Below, piece after piece: positions 8,638 to 17,140 of a DNA stretch of 42,679 nt. A model generated the notes under the pieces. The model saw only the letters and a program-made list of their open reading frames with translations. It was not told the DNA's origin and made no database searches. The stretch comes from Nocardia sp. (GTDB taxonomy: Bacteria > Actinomycetota > Actinomycetes > Mycobacteriales > Mycobacteriaceae), in NCBI GenBank assembly GCA_014360565.1, contig JACIXH010000017.1, positions 1 to 42,679 on the forward strand, written 5' to 3'. How positions within the stretch are numbered: the first letter of the stretch is position 1; the number at the start of each line of letters is the position of its first letter. A program made the position numbers and the translations under genes.

Positions 8638-9264
8638 TCAGGCTCGCACGAACAGCCGCATCGATTCCTCGACCACGGCGTCACGCGTTCGTCCGTCGGG
8701 GTTCGCGGCGGGGCGCAGCCAGATCGAGGCGTGGTTGAGGATCCCGTGCAGACAGTGCAGTGCCACCGACGGGTCCGGGCAGTCCAGCTCGCCCGAGGCG
8801 ATCCCGCGGTCGACGACCTCGCGGAAGATCCGGTCGTGGCGTCGGCGCATGGCCTTGATGGATTCACCGTGCTCGGCCGGCCACGGCGCCGGAAAGGACA
8901 GCAGTTTGCCCACTTCCGGGTAGAGCACCGTCAGAATGCGCAGCTGTTCGGCGATGAGTGCGCGCAGTTGCTGGGCCGCCGGCAGTGCGGCCGTGGTGTC
9001 GAGTGCCGCGCCGAGGTGGGTCAGCACATCGGCGGTCAGCTTTTCCAGCGCGGCGGAGACCAAGGCGTCTTTGCTCGGAAAGTAATGGTAGAGAGTGGCT
9101 TTGGCGATGTCGGAGCGTTCGGCGACGTCTTCGAATCGCATTCCTTGATAGCCGACGCCGGCCAGGATCTGCAGTGCGGCTTCGATCATTTCCGCCTTGC
9201 GCCGATCACGTCGCCTCTCCGCACGCCCCGCGGGCGCGACGCTCTCGTCCGTGGTCGCGGTCAT
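8638..9264 (-). CDS. TetR/AcrR-family regulator
   Basis: A 208-residue protein. An arginine-rich start (ERRRDRRKAEMIEAALQIL) leads into a classical helix-turn-helix, FEDVAERSDIAKATLYHYFPSKDALV (about residues 43-70). The C-terminal half resembles the TetR_C domain with LDCPDPSVALHCLHGILNHASIW. It converges with the previous TetR gene and is divergent from a thioesterase-like gene, its most likely target. No perfect palindrome was found in the 87-bp gap; an AGGCGAC direct repeat (around 9284 and 9309) is the only repeated element I see. Confidence 0.83.
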   Translation of the reverse strand: MTATTDESVAPAGRAERRRDRRKAEMIEAALQILAGVGYQGMRFEDVAERSDIAKATLYHYFPSKDALVSAALEKLTADVLTHLGAALDTTAALPAAQQLRALIAEQLRILTVLYPEVGKLLSFPAPWPAEHGESIKAMRRRHDRIFREVVDRGIASGELDCPDPSVALHCLHGILNHASIWLRPAANPDGRTRDAVVEESMRLFVRA

Positions 9265-9351
9265 CGTCTGATTCTATCCAGCACGGCGAGGCGACCATAA
9301 GGGCGGTTAGGCGACTTGCAGGATGAAAAATCGACCCGTAGGTTGAGAAAT

Positions 9352-10155
9352 GTGAGGGATACGATCGCGCACACGTCCTACTTCCATCGGGTCGGCGCTC
9401 ACCGCTTCGTCCCGACTGCCCACGCAGGTGGAGCCTGGGACATCGACGAGCAGCACTTCAGTCCCCTCGGCGGGCTGATCGTCCACGAGATCCAGCGAAC
9501 CCGCGCCCAGCAACAGCGCCCTGCGTTGGCGATGAGCCGGATCAGCTTCGACATCCTGGGCAGAATCGCGTTCGGGGAGTTCGACATCGATGTCCGGACC
9601 ATCCGTCCCGGCCGAACCATCGAATTGGTCGAGGCCACCGTCACCATCGCCGGGCGCAGCGTCGTGTCCGCGCGCGCGTGGTTTCTGAGCACCCAGGACA
9701 GCGCCGCCGTCGCCGGCGGGGAACCCGAGCGACTTCCCGACCCCGAGCCGTTGCCGTCCTGGCCGCTGTCCGCGGTGTGGCCCGGCGGCTACATCGCATC
9801 TATCGATACTCGCGCGGTCGGCATTCCTCAGCCGGGACGTACCGCCGCGTGGGTGCACTCGTCGATGGACTTGGTCTCCGCGGAACCGGTCGATCCCCTG
9901 GCTTCCTACATCGCGCTCGTCGACACCGCGAACGGCATCGCTGTGCGCCAGGAACCCACCAAGTGGATGTTCCCCAACGTGGATCTGACCGTGCACCTCT
10001 ACCGCCAACCCGAAGGCGAATGGACCGGTCTCGACACCACGGTCACCTTCGGCCACACCGGACAGGGGCTGACCAGTACTGTCCTGCACGACATTCGTGG
10101 CCCGGTGGGGGTTGCCGAACAGATCCTCACGCTGCGCCCGCAACCCCAGGAGTAG
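9352..10155 (+). CDS. Acyl-CoA thioesterase-like double-hotdog protein
   Basis: About 267 residues. The order FHRVGAHRFVPTAHAGGAWDIDEQHFSPLGGLIVHEIQR, then SFDILGRIAFGEFDIDVRTIRPGRTIELVEATVTIAGR, then YIALVDTANGIA and FPNVDLTVHLYR fits the two-hotdog thioesterase-like (4HBT_3/TesB-type) superfamily found beside lipid genes in actinobacteria. The GTG at 9352 is preferred over the in-frame TTG at 9316 because AGGTTGAG precedes it and conserved residues start there. It probably hydrolyses or binds acyl-CoA; the substrate is unknown. It is divergent from a TetR gene. Confidence 0.7.
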   Translation: MRDTIAHTSYFHRVGAHRFVPTAHAGGAWDIDEQHFSPLGGLIVHEIQRTRAQQQRPALAMSRISFDILGRIAFGEFDIDVRTIRPGRTIELVEATVTIAGRSVVSARAWFLSTQDSAAVAGGEPERLPDPEPLPSWPLSAVWPGGYIASIDTRAVGIPQPGRTAAWVHSSMDLVSAEPVDPLASYIALVDTANGIAVRQEPTKWMFPNVDLTVHLYRQPEGEWTGLDTTVTFGHTGQGLTSTVLHDIRGPVGVAEQILTLRPQPQE

Positions 10156-10175
10156 CCGGCGCGCGTGCGCGCCGG
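10156..10175. terminator. Bidirectional GC hairpin between convergent genes
   Basis: The palindrome CCGGCGC-GCGTGC-GCGCCGG sits directly after the thioesterase stop and 16 bp from the convergent carbonic anhydrase stop. No U-run follows, as is common for intrinsic terminators in high-GC actinobacteria. Confidence 0.6.
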
Positions 10176-10191
10176 TGGCGAGAGGGCGGAC

Positions 10192-10992
10192 TCAGTTCGA
10201 TCCGGCGAGAACTACCGGTCGGCCGTTGCGCGGTTGGGTGGGCCGGTTGCTGTGCGGGAACAGGGCGCGGTAGTTGTCGACGTCGGAGATCGCGACCGGG
10301 GCCGGGTGACGCAGGACGATCCATTCGACGCCTTCGGTGCACGGCGGCGTGGTCAGGGAGCCGTGGTAGCGGAACTGGGCGAGGTCGGCGGGCAGGTATT
10401 CGCGGGGGTCGACGCCGGTGACGGTGCGAGTGAGTCCCGAGCGATGCGGTGTGGCGGTGAGTATTCGGCTCAGTGCGGCAGCATCGGCTCGCGCGTGGAG
10501 CAGGACGGCGAGCACTGCCAGACGCCCCGACGGCGCGGTATGGACGAAATGCAGTTCCATAGCCGTGTCGTTGCCGTCGACGGTGTGTTCGCTGGGCAGG
10601 TGGAAGTGGAACTGGGCCAGGGTGAACGGTGTGCCGTCGACGACGATGCGGTTGCCGGAGTTCGCCGGCACGGCCGCTTGGATCGTGTGCCCGTTGTTGA
10701 GCAGGCTCACCGAAGCGATCGGTCGATAGTCGATCTCGATGTGATCGGAGGCGTGCAGTTCGGTGGGACCGGCCAGGTCGATCGGTGATTGGGCGTGGCC
10801 TACTCGACATGCCGCGTAACCGCGGTCGAGGTCCGCCCAGTGCTCGGGGCCCTCGACGTCGTAGTCCCAGTGTGGTGTGCCGTTCGTGGCCGCGACCGAG
10901 CCGCCGCAGTCGCCGACAGCGAGCAGCGCCAGCGCGGCGAATGCCCCGCGCCGGGTGATACGAGGGCTGAGGTCACTGTGTTGATCCGGCAC
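10192..10992 (-). CDS. Alpha-carbonic anhydrase, exported
   Basis: A 266-residue alpha-class zinc enzyme converting CO2 and bicarbonate outside the cytoplasm. QSPIDL, the zinc ligands in AQFHFHLPSEH with the partner EL-H-FVH, and SLTTPPCTEGVEW with the Thr gate are all present. NNGHTIQ carries the histidine in the substrate-side strand. The N-terminus ITRRGAFAALALLAVG is a twin-arginine-like signal. A cysteine follows (VGDCGG) where lipoprotein signals have their lipobox, but an Asp sits at -1, which would normally prevent lipidation, so the anchoring mode is uncertain. Confidence 0.92.
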   Translation of the reverse strand: MPDQHSDLSPRITRRGAFAALALLAVGDCGGSVAATNGTPHWDYDVEGPEHWADLDRGYAACRVGHAQSPIDLAGPTELHASDHIEIDYRPIASVSLLNNGHTIQAAVPANSGNRIVVDGTPFTLAQFHFHLPSEHTVDGNDTAMELHFVHTAPSGRLAVLAVLLHARADAAALSRILTATPHRSGLTRTVTGVDPREYLPADLAQFRYHGSLTTPPCTEGVEWIVLRHPAPVAISDVDNYRALFPHSNRPTQPRNGRPVVLAGSN

Positions 10993-11118
10993 CGATGCAG
11001 CTCCTTGCCACGGTTCTGCCGTCGGCCCGAAGGAATGACACCGTACGGGACGGCAGTGTGCACGGGTCGATGCATGTCCGGTTTGTACCGAATATCCTTC
11101 TAGTGCAGTAGATTTGGC

Positions 11119-11200
11119 CCGCGCGTGTGGGATATCACGCTATGCCTGTGGTCACCGCGGAGACCAGACTCGTGGACGGCGAGATACATCACACGCGCGG
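11119..11200. repeat. 82-nt extended imperfect hairpin downstream of the hydrolase gene
   Basis: CCGCGCGTGTG (11119-11129) pairs perfectly with CACACGCGCGG (11190-11200). After three unpaired bases the pairing continues as TATC/GATA, an A-A mismatch and CGC/GCG, and further in TGGTC (11149-11153) pairs with GACCA (11162-11166). It starts 7 bp beyond the stop of the minus-strand hydrolase gene. It could be a terminator or mRNA 3' stabiliser, a structured RNA, or a palindromic miniature element. It is larger than a normal intrinsic terminator and has no U-run. Confidence 0.6.
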
Positions 11201-11207
11201 TTTGGGG

Positions 11208-12035
11208 TCACGCCGCAGCGAGCGAAGCCGCGAATTGCTCGACGAGCCTGTTGTAGAGGGTCGGCTGTTCCATATTCGGAAAGTGCCCCGCTCCTTCGAT
11301 CATCGTGCGGCGACCCTGCGGCACCGCGTCGAGCAACCTGTCCACCGTGGCGATCAGGTCGGGAGAATCGAACACTCCATCGAGGGCGAGGACCGGAGCG
11401 GAGATGAGCGGGGCTCGAAGCGCGACGTCGGGTACCGGAAGGTGGAAATTCTGCCGCGAATCAACATGTTTCGCCAAGGTTCGCGTAGCCATCCGTCGCA
11501 GGTCGCCGACGAGGGCGGCGTCGACCTCGGTCGGGTGACGAGCGGGACCGACCGACCACAGCACGAACGCGTCGAGCCAGGCAGCCAGATCCCCCTGCGC
11601 CAAGGCATCGGCTTGCGTTTGCGCCAGGTCTTTCGACCACGCATCGCGGTAGTCCGGTTCACCGATGGCGCGGCCGCTCACGACCAGACCCGCCACCAGG
11701 TCCGGGTACTCGACGGCGACTTCCACCGCGGTCATAGCGCCCATCGACACGCCCGCGATGACCACGGACGTCAGGTCGAGATGACGCAAGAGCGCCGCCA
11801 CATCGTCGGATTGGCGGAAAGGCCGTGTCGCGTTGCCGGATTCACCGTGCCCACGGGCATCGGGGGCGATCACTCGATGTCGGCGTCCCAGCACGGGCAG
11901 TTGCGCATCGAACATCGAGGAATCCAGGAAGCCGGCGTGTAGCAGGACCAGCGCGGGCCCGGTGTTGCCGGTGTCCTGATACGACAGCAGGCCGTCGGAG
12001 GATTCGAACACGAACCTGTTGACCATCACAGACAT
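11208..12035 (-). CDS. Alpha/beta hydrolase
   Basis: A ~275-residue alpha/beta hydrolase. The oxyanion strand LVLLHAGFLDSSMFD has HAG in place of the usual HG. The nucleophile elbow is AGVSMGAM, the acid-bearing loop LALDGVFDSPDLI, and the catalytic histidine GAGHFPNMEQP. ATG at 12035 or 12026 could be the start; the upstream extension to 12194 would overlap the operators. It is divergent from a MarR gene with two operator copies between them. This layout suggests regulation by a small aromatic or hydrophobic ligand that the hydrolase may process. The substrate is not identifiable. Confidence 0.85.
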   Translation of the reverse strand: MSVMVNRFVFESSDGLLSYQDTGNTGPALVLLHAGFLDSSMFDAQLPVLGRRHRVIAPDARGHGESGNATRPFRQSDDVAALLRHLDLTSVVIAGVSMGAMTAVEVAVEYPDLVAGLVVSGRAIGEPDYRDAWSKDLAQTQADALAQGDLAAWLDAFVLWSVGPARHPTEVDAALVGDLRRMATRTLAKHVDSRQNFHLPVPDVALRAPLISAPVLALDGVFDSPDLIATVDRLLDAVPQGRRTMIEGAGHFPNMEQPTLYNRLVEQFAASLAAA

Positions 12036-12082
12036 GACAACCAAGGTGCCATATCGTCGAATAATTGACAACCTAAGTGTCA
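12035..12082. promoter_or_regulatory. Two direct-repeated 17-bp TGACA-n7-TGTCA operators
   Basis: TGACAACCTAAGTGTCA (12066-12082) is a dyad with 5-bp arms. TGACAACCAAGGTGCCA (12035-12051) is a second copy with 14 of 17 identities. The copies begin 31 bp apart, about three helical turns, so bound dimers would lie on one face of the DNA. They fill the gap between the divergent hydrolase and MarR genes, and one touches the hydrolase start. This is consistent with autorepression and co-repression by the MarR protein. Confidence 0.75.
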
Positions 12083-12092
12083 TACTTGCGCC

Positions 12093-12623
12093 GTGGCCGA
12101 ACCCCTGAAACCAGATGCGCTCGCAAGCCGGCTGATGGACGTCTTCACTCAGATCAGGATCCTTTACCGGCAGGTCTACCGAAAGATCGAGCAAGATTCG
12201 CTGCCGACCGGGATTTCAGTCGGCGTTCGCTCCATCCTCGATCTCCTCGGGGAGCGCGGACCGATGACCGTGCCGGAGATGGGCCGCACCCAGGCGCTGA
12301 GTCGCCAGTTCGTTCAGCGCATGGTCAACGATGCCGTTGCGGGCGGATTGGTCGAAACTCGCCACAACCCGAGGCATCAGCGCTCGCCACTGGTGGCGAT
12401 GACCGCACGGGGTCGAGCACTGATGGCCACGGTCACCGCCCGGGAACTCGCCGTTCTGCGCGGCGTCGGCGGCGACATCACCGACGCGGATGTCGACACG
12501 TGCCTGAGAGTTCTTCGCCATCTGGGCGAACCGTTCGCCCAGGTCGATATGAACGGCGCCGCTGTTGCCCACCACGACCGAGCAGTAGACGCGACTCACC
12601 CCGGGCCACGCCGGGTCCCTTGA
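12093..12623 (+). CDS. MarR-family regulator
   Basis: A 176-residue winged-helix protein. VRSILDLLGERGPMTVPEMGRTQALSRQFVQRMVNDAVAGGLVE forms the recognition helix region, and TRHNPRHQRSPLVAMTARGRALM is the wing. Dimerisation helices flank these on both sides. The GTG start lies 11 bp after the second operator copy. The last 28 bp overlap the convergent beta-lactamase-like gene. It most likely represses itself and the divergent hydrolase until a small ligand binds. Confidence 0.85.
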   Translation: MAEPLKPDALASRLMDVFTQIRILYRQVYRKIEQDSLPTGISVGVRSILDLLGERGPMTVPEMGRTQALSRQFVQRMVNDAVAGGLVETRHNPRHQRSPLVAMTARGRALMATVTARELAVLRGVGGDITDADVDTCLRVLRHLGEPFAQVDMNGAAVAHHDRAVDATHPGPRRVP

Positions 12624-14083
12624 CGCCGATTCGCCTGCCTTCGCCGTTGGGTCAGGGACGTGGACCCGATCGCGATCAACGCTGTCGGCCAGGCGATCAG
12701 CAGGATCATCACATCGGGGGCGCTGCGCCAGATCAGGGGAAGTTCCGTGATCCGTCCGCCGACCAGCAGCAGCGCTGTGGTGAATGCCGAAGCGGCGAGC
12801 AGCACCGCGATCAGGATCGTCGCCACCGCGAACGCGCGGCTCGGCGGTCGCTGTCGGTGGGCCCGGCGGCGATGGACCAGCAGCGCCCCGCCGATCGTGA
12901 GGGCCAATGCCGCCACCGATCCGAGGACGGCAGCGCCGGCGACCGTGTAGGTGCTGCGTAATGCCGGGGCACCACCGGCCAACGCCGGCAGCGCCGCACT
13001 CACCGGCGATCCCGCCATCGACAGGGTTCCGTTGCGGGCGATCAACACCACGATCGCGCGATCGAGATCGGGATACAGGGCGATGTCGGATCGATAGCCG
13101 AAGTTGTCGCCCTCGTGGCGGATTACCGGGTGGGATTCGGATTCCCCGGTGTACCAACCCATGGCATAGCCGGTCGAGGTGGGGTCGGTGTCCCCGGTCG
13201 ACTGGATGCCTTCGTGCAGCGCCGCCATGGACTGCGCGGACAGCACCTGACCCGCCGCGCCGCGACCATCACCCAGGTGAAACCTCGCGTACGCGGCCAG
13301 GTCTCGGGCGGTCGAGACGATGTAGCCGTCGGGCAAGGCGCCGGGGAACTCACTCTCGGGCCGTGGCATCGACCACCATCCGAACCAGGGCACGGACCCG
13401 GCGGCCAAGCCTTGCTCGCGTGCCTTCGCGACATCGAGGACCGTGCTGGTCAGACCGATCGGCGCGAGTACTTCGTCGCGAAGGTACTCGGAATAGCTTC
13501 GGCCCGAGACTTTCTCGAGCAACAGCCCGAGTACCGCGTAGTTGAGGTTGGAGTACTCGAATTTCTGTCCCGGTGGTGCGATGAGCTCGAAATCGCGTGT
13601 CCTGGCCACGCGATCGGCGAGGGTGCGGTCCGGGTGCAGCAGGTCTCGGACGCCATCGGTGGTGCTCAGACCGCTCGTGTGGTGCAGCAGGTGAGTGACG
13701 GTGATGTCCTTGCCTGCCGGTGACGCGGTCGTGAACTCGGGAAGGTAGGTCGTGGCCGGGGTGTCCAGGTGGACGAGCCCGGCTTCCACCGCCCGCATCA
13801 CCCCGACCGCGGTGAACGACTTGCTCAGCGAACCGATGACGAACGGGGTGTCCTGGCTCGCGTCACCTGATTCGCCGGTGACCACCCGGTCGCCGTCGAG
13901 CACGGCGTACGCCGCGTTCGGGCTGCCGATGCGGCGCAGCTGCTCGTGGAGGGCTGCCGCGGCTCGCGCTTGGTCGTCGGCTTCGGCATGCGCCGGCGCG
14001 GTGACCGCGAGCGAGCACAACACCGCCACCGCGGCCGCACCGATAGCCCACGGCGGGCTCCATCTACTGCTGCCTGGCATCAT
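12596..14083 (-). CDS. Serine beta-lactamase/penicillin-binding-like hydrolase with C-terminal membrane helices
   Basis: A 495-residue class C beta-lactamase-fold protein (Beta-lactamase/AmpC-EstB family). The signal peptide ends near APAHAEAD. The nucleophile motif SLSK is at about residue 87, YSNLNY supplies the YxN motif, and HEGDNFGY replaces KTG with HEG, as in many esterase/peptidase members. After about residue 380 come three or four transmembrane stretches (VAGAAVLGSVAALALTIGGALL, ATILIAVLLAASAFTTALLL, VMILLIAWPTALIAIGS). The catalytic domain is therefore extracytoplasmic and anchored. It is probably a peptidase or esterase; true beta-lactam resistance is unproven. Confidence 0.87.
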   Translation of the reverse strand: MMPGSSRWSPPWAIGAAAVAVLCSLAVTAPAHAEADDQARAAAALHEQLRRIGSPNAAYAVLDGDRVVTGESGDASQDTPFVIGSLSKSFTAVGVMRAVEAGLVHLDTPATTYLPEFTTASPAGKDITVTHLLHHTSGLSTTDGVRDLLHPDRTLADRVARTRDFELIAPPGQKFEYSNLNYAVLGLLLEKVSGRSYSEYLRDEVLAPIGLTSTVLDVAKAREQGLAAGSVPWFGWWSMPRPESEFPGALPDGYIVSTARDLAAYARFHLGDGRGAAGQVLSAQSMAALHEGIQSTGDTDPTSTGYAMGWYTGESESHPVIRHEGDNFGYRSDIALYPDLDRAIVVLIARNGTLSMAGSPVSAALPALAGGAPALRSTYTVAGAAVLGSVAALALTIGGALLVHRRRAHRQRPPSRAFAVATILIAVLLAASAFTTALLLVGGRITELPLIWRSAPDVMILLIAWPTALIAIGSTSLTQRRRQANRRQGTRRGPG

Positions 14084-14131
14084 CTGCTGCTCGGATCCGT
14101 CGGAATGGGTGTGTCTCCAACGGATTCTGTG

Positions 14132-14143
14132 GGTACCTGTACC
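14132..14143. promoter_or_regulatory. GGTAC-CT-GTACC dyad upstream of the serine hydrolase
   Basis: A perfect 5-bp-armed inverted repeat lies 49 bp upstream of the serine hydrolase ATG (minus strand). It is short, so it could be chance, but its position is suitable for an operator. Confidence 0.25.
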
Positions 14144-14189
14144 GCGTTGTCATCACTCTGTAGGGGGACACCGACAGCGGGAGAGGGGT

Positions 14190-14609
14190 TCAGGCGGGGT
14201 GCGTCGGCCAGTTCTTTTCCATCCACTGGTCCGGTTCGGGATGGGACGCGAAGCCGTAGCGACGGTACAGATCATGGGCGTCGCCGGTAGCAAGGGCCAT
14301 CCGGCGCAGACCCCAGTCATCGGCATCGGCCATGACCCGGTCGAGCAGGAGTTTGCCGACGCCCTTTCCTCGTTGCGAACGCTCGACATAGACGTCGGAA
14401 AGCCACGCGAAGGTGGTGCGGTCGGTGACCAGGCGGGCGAAAGCGATCTGGTCGCCGCCATCATCGAAGACGCTGTAAGGCAGGGAGTTCGCCACGAGGC
14501 GCTGGACGCGTTCGACGCTGCGCCCGAGCGCCCAATAGGCGTCGGTGGACAGGCGGTCGTGGAGCCAATCCAGGTCGACGGCGGCGGGATCGGTGGAGAT
14601 CTCGAGCAT
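14190..14609 (-). CDS. GNAT-family N-acetyltransferase
   Basis: A 139-residue acetyl-CoA-dependent acetyltransferase. FAWLSDVYVERSQRGKGVGKLLLDRVM contains beta4 and the pyrophosphate-binding loop (QRGKGVG). LATGDAHDLYRRYGF is the typical C-terminal motif B. The start MLEISTDPAAVDLDWLHDRLSTDAYW matches a widespread single-domain GNAT group. The substrate is unknown. It is transcribed in the same direction as the upstream UvrA-like gene, after a 90-bp gap. Confidence 0.88.
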   Translation of the reverse strand: MLEISTDPAAVDLDWLHDRLSTDAYWALGRSVERVQRLVANSLPYSVFDDGGDQIAFARLVTDRTTFAWLSDVYVERSQRGKGVGKLLLDRVMADADDWGLRRMALATGDAHDLYRRYGFASHPEPDQWMEKNWPTHPA

Positions 14610-14699
14610 CGGACCAGGATAAGCGGACCGGTGCGCACCGTCCGAGGACAGGATGGCGGATGCTCGGCCGGGCTCGGGGCGAGCCCGGCCGAGCGACGC

Positions 14700-17081
14700 T
14701 CAGGCGCCGACGTAGGTGGCCAGGTGTTCGCCGGTGAGGGTGGAGCGAGCGTCGACGAGATCGGCGGGGGTGCCCTCGAAGACGATGCGGCCGCCGTCGT
14801 GGCCCGCGCCGGGACCGAGGTCGATGATCCAGTCGGCGTGGGCCATCACCGCCTGGTGGTGTTCGACGACGATGACGGACTTGCCTGCGTCGACGAGGCG
14901 GTCGAGCAGCCCGAGGAGCTGTTCGACGTCGGCCAGATGCAGGCCGGTGGTCGGTTCGTCGAGGATGTAGACCCCGCCCTTGTCCGACATGTGGGTGGCC
15001 AGCTTGAGGCGCTGGCGTTCGCCGCCGGACAGGGTGGTCAGTGGCTGGCCGATGGTGAGGTAGCCGAGGCCGACTTCGGTGAGGTGGGTGAGGATCTTGT
15101 GGGCAGCGGGGGTGCGGGCTTCGCCGTCGCCGAAGAACTCGCGGGCTTCGTCGACGGGCATCGAGAGCACCTCGCTGATGTTCTTGCCCGCGAAGGTGTA
15201 TTCGAGGACTTCGGCCATGAACCGTTTGCCCTCGCACACCTCGCACCTGGTCGAGACCCCGGCCATCATCGCCAGGTCGGTGTAGACCACGCCCGCTCCG
15301 TTGCAGTTCGGGCAGGCGCCTTCGGAATTGGCGCTGAAGAGGGCGGGTTTGGCGCCGGTGGCTTTGGCGAATGCTTTGCGGATGTGGTCGAGCAGACCGG
15401 TGTAGGTGGCGGGGTTGCTGCGCCGCGAGCCCTTGATCGGGGCCTGGTCGATGGAGATGACGCCTTCGTCGATCGGGATCGAGCCGTGGACCAGCGAGCT
15501 CTTGCCCGAGCCCGCCACGCCGGTGATCGCCACCAGGATACCGAGGGGGATGTCGACGTCGACCTTGTCGAGGTTGTTGGCGGTGGCGCCGCGAATCTGT
15601 AAGGCACTGGTCGACTTTCGCACCGAGTTCTTCACGCGGGCGCGGTCGTCGAAGTGACGGCCGGTGACGGTGTCGCTGGCGCGCAGCCCGTCGACGGTGC
15701 CTTCGAAGCAGATGGTGCCGCCGTGGGAACCCGCGGCGGGGCCGAGGTCGACGATGTGGTCGGCGATGACGATCGTTTCGGGTTTGTGCTCGACGACGAG
15801 CACGGTGTTGCCCTTGTCGCGCAGGCGCAGCAGCAGATCGTTCATCCGCTGGATGTCGTGCGGGTGCAGGCCGGCGGTGGGCTCGTCGAACACATAGGTG
15901 ACGTCGGTGAGCGAGGAGCCGAGATGGCGAATCATCTTGACGCGCTGGGCTTCACCGCCGGACAGCGTGCCCGAGGGGCGCGACAGCGACAGGTAACCGA
16001 GGCCGATCTCGACGAACGAGTCCAGGGTTTGGCGCAGCGATTCCAGCAGCGGCGCGACAGACGGTTCGTCGACTTCCTTGACCCATTCGGCGAGATCGGT
16101 GATCTGCATGGCGCAGGCATCGGCGATGCTGATGCCGTTGATCTTCGACGAGCGGGCCGCGGCGGACAATCGGGTGCCCGCGCAGTCGGGACAGGTGCCG
16201 AAGGTGACAGCGCGCTCGACGAAGGCCCGCACATGCGGCTGCAACGCATCGATGTCCTTGGACAGCATCGATTTGCGCAGTTTGGGGATCAGTCCTTCGT
16301 AGGTGAGATTGATGCCCTCGACCTTGACCTTGGTCGGCTCCTTGTACAGCAGGTCGGCGAGCTGCTTCTTGGTGTACTTCTTGATCGGCTTCGCCGGGTC
16401 GAAGAACCCTGAACCCTTGAAGATGCGACCCATCCAGCCGTCCATGCTGTAGCCGGGGATCTTGAACGGGCCTTCGTCGAGAGAGAGGTTCTCGTCGTAG
16501 AGTTCGGTGAGGTCGATGTCGTTGATCTGGCCTTTGCCCTCACAGGTCGGGCACATGCCGCCGGTGATGGCGAAGCTGCGGCGTTCCTTGACGGTGACAC
16601 CGTTCTTCTCGACCTCGACCGCACCGGCGCCGCTGATCGAGGCGACGTTGAACGAGAACGCCTGCGACGACCCGATGTGGGGGTCGCCGAGGCGGCTGAA
16701 CAGGATCCGCAGCATCGCGTTGGCATCGGTGACGGTGCCGACGGTGGAGCGCGGGTCGGCGCCCAGCCGGGACTGATCGACCAGGATCGCGGTGGTCAGG
16801 CCCTCGAGCACGTCGACGTCGGGGCGGGCCTGGCTGGGCATGAAGCCCTGCACGAACGCGCTGTAGGTCTCGTTGATCAGGCGCTGTGATTCGGCGGCGA
16901 TGGTGCCGAAGACCAGCGAGCTCTTGCCGGATCCGGACACGCCCGTGAAGACCGTCAGCCTGCGCTTGGGGATGTCGATGCTCACATCGCGCAAATTGTT
17001 GACGCGCGCGCCGTGCACGCGGATCACATCGTGGCTGTCGGCCGGCTCTATGGTGGTGCCGGTCTTGGTGGCCGTGCTCAT
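14700..17081 (-). CDS. UvrA-like tandem ATPase (short, non-canonical UvrA)
   Basis: A 793-residue protein with two ABC ATPase modules of UvrA type. Walker A is GVSGSGKSS in module 1 and GVAGSGKSS in module 2; the signatures are LSGGEAQRVK and LSGGERQRLK; Walker B is YVFDEPTAGLH and YILDEPTTGLH. Both zinc modules remain: CPTCEGKG...CPDCAGTR and CPNCNGAG...CEVCEGKR. Canonical UvrA has about 950 residues; the UvrB-binding region appears missing, as in UvrA2/DrrC-type proteins linked to drug resistance or alternative damage tolerance. It is last in the run MTase-MerR-AraC-VOC-UvrA. Confidence 0.92.
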   Translation of the reverse strand: MSTATKTGTTIEPADSHDVIRVHGARVNNLRDVSIDIPKRRLTVFTGVSGSGKSSLVFGTIAAESQRLINETYSAFVQGFMPSQARPDVDVLEGLTTAILVDQSRLGADPRSTVGTVTDANAMLRILFSRLGDPHIGSSQAFSFNVASISGAGAVEVEKNGVTVKERRSFAITGGMCPTCEGKGQINDIDLTELYDENLSLDEGPFKIPGYSMDGWMGRIFKGSGFFDPAKPIKKYTKKQLADLLYKEPTKVKVEGINLTYEGLIPKLRKSMLSKDIDALQPHVRAFVERAVTFGTCPDCAGTRLSAAARSSKINGISIADACAMQITDLAEWVKEVDEPSVAPLLESLRQTLDSFVEIGLGYLSLSRPSGTLSGGEAQRVKMIRHLGSSLTDVTYVFDEPTAGLHPHDIQRMNDLLLRLRDKGNTVLVVEHKPETIVIADHIVDLGPAAGSHGGTICFEGTVDGLRASDTVTGRHFDDRARVKNSVRKSTSALQIRGATANNLDKVDVDIPLGILVAITGVAGSGKSSLVHGSIPIDEGVISIDQAPIKGSRRSNPATYTGLLDHIRKAFAKATGAKPALFSANSEGACPNCNGAGVVYTDLAMMAGVSTRCEVCEGKRFMAEVLEYTFAGKNISEVLSMPVDEAREFFGDGEARTPAAHKILTHLTEVGLGYLTIGQPLTTLSGGERQRLKLATHMSDKGGVYILDEPTTGLHLADVEQLLGLLDRLVDAGKSVIVVEHHQAVMAHADWIIDLGPGAGHDGGRIVFEGTPADLVDARSTLTGEHLATYVGA

Positions 17082-17140
17082 GGGTCTCCCTCGATCAGTC
17101 AGTCGACATCGCCGGATATCGAATCTACCGGCGCGGTGGC

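Noticed and set aside
13752..15602. 616-codon open frame on the plus strand across the serine hydrolase, GNAT and UvrA-like genes
   Set aside because: It crosses three real minus-strand genes and shows no domain; it is a codon-bias shadow.
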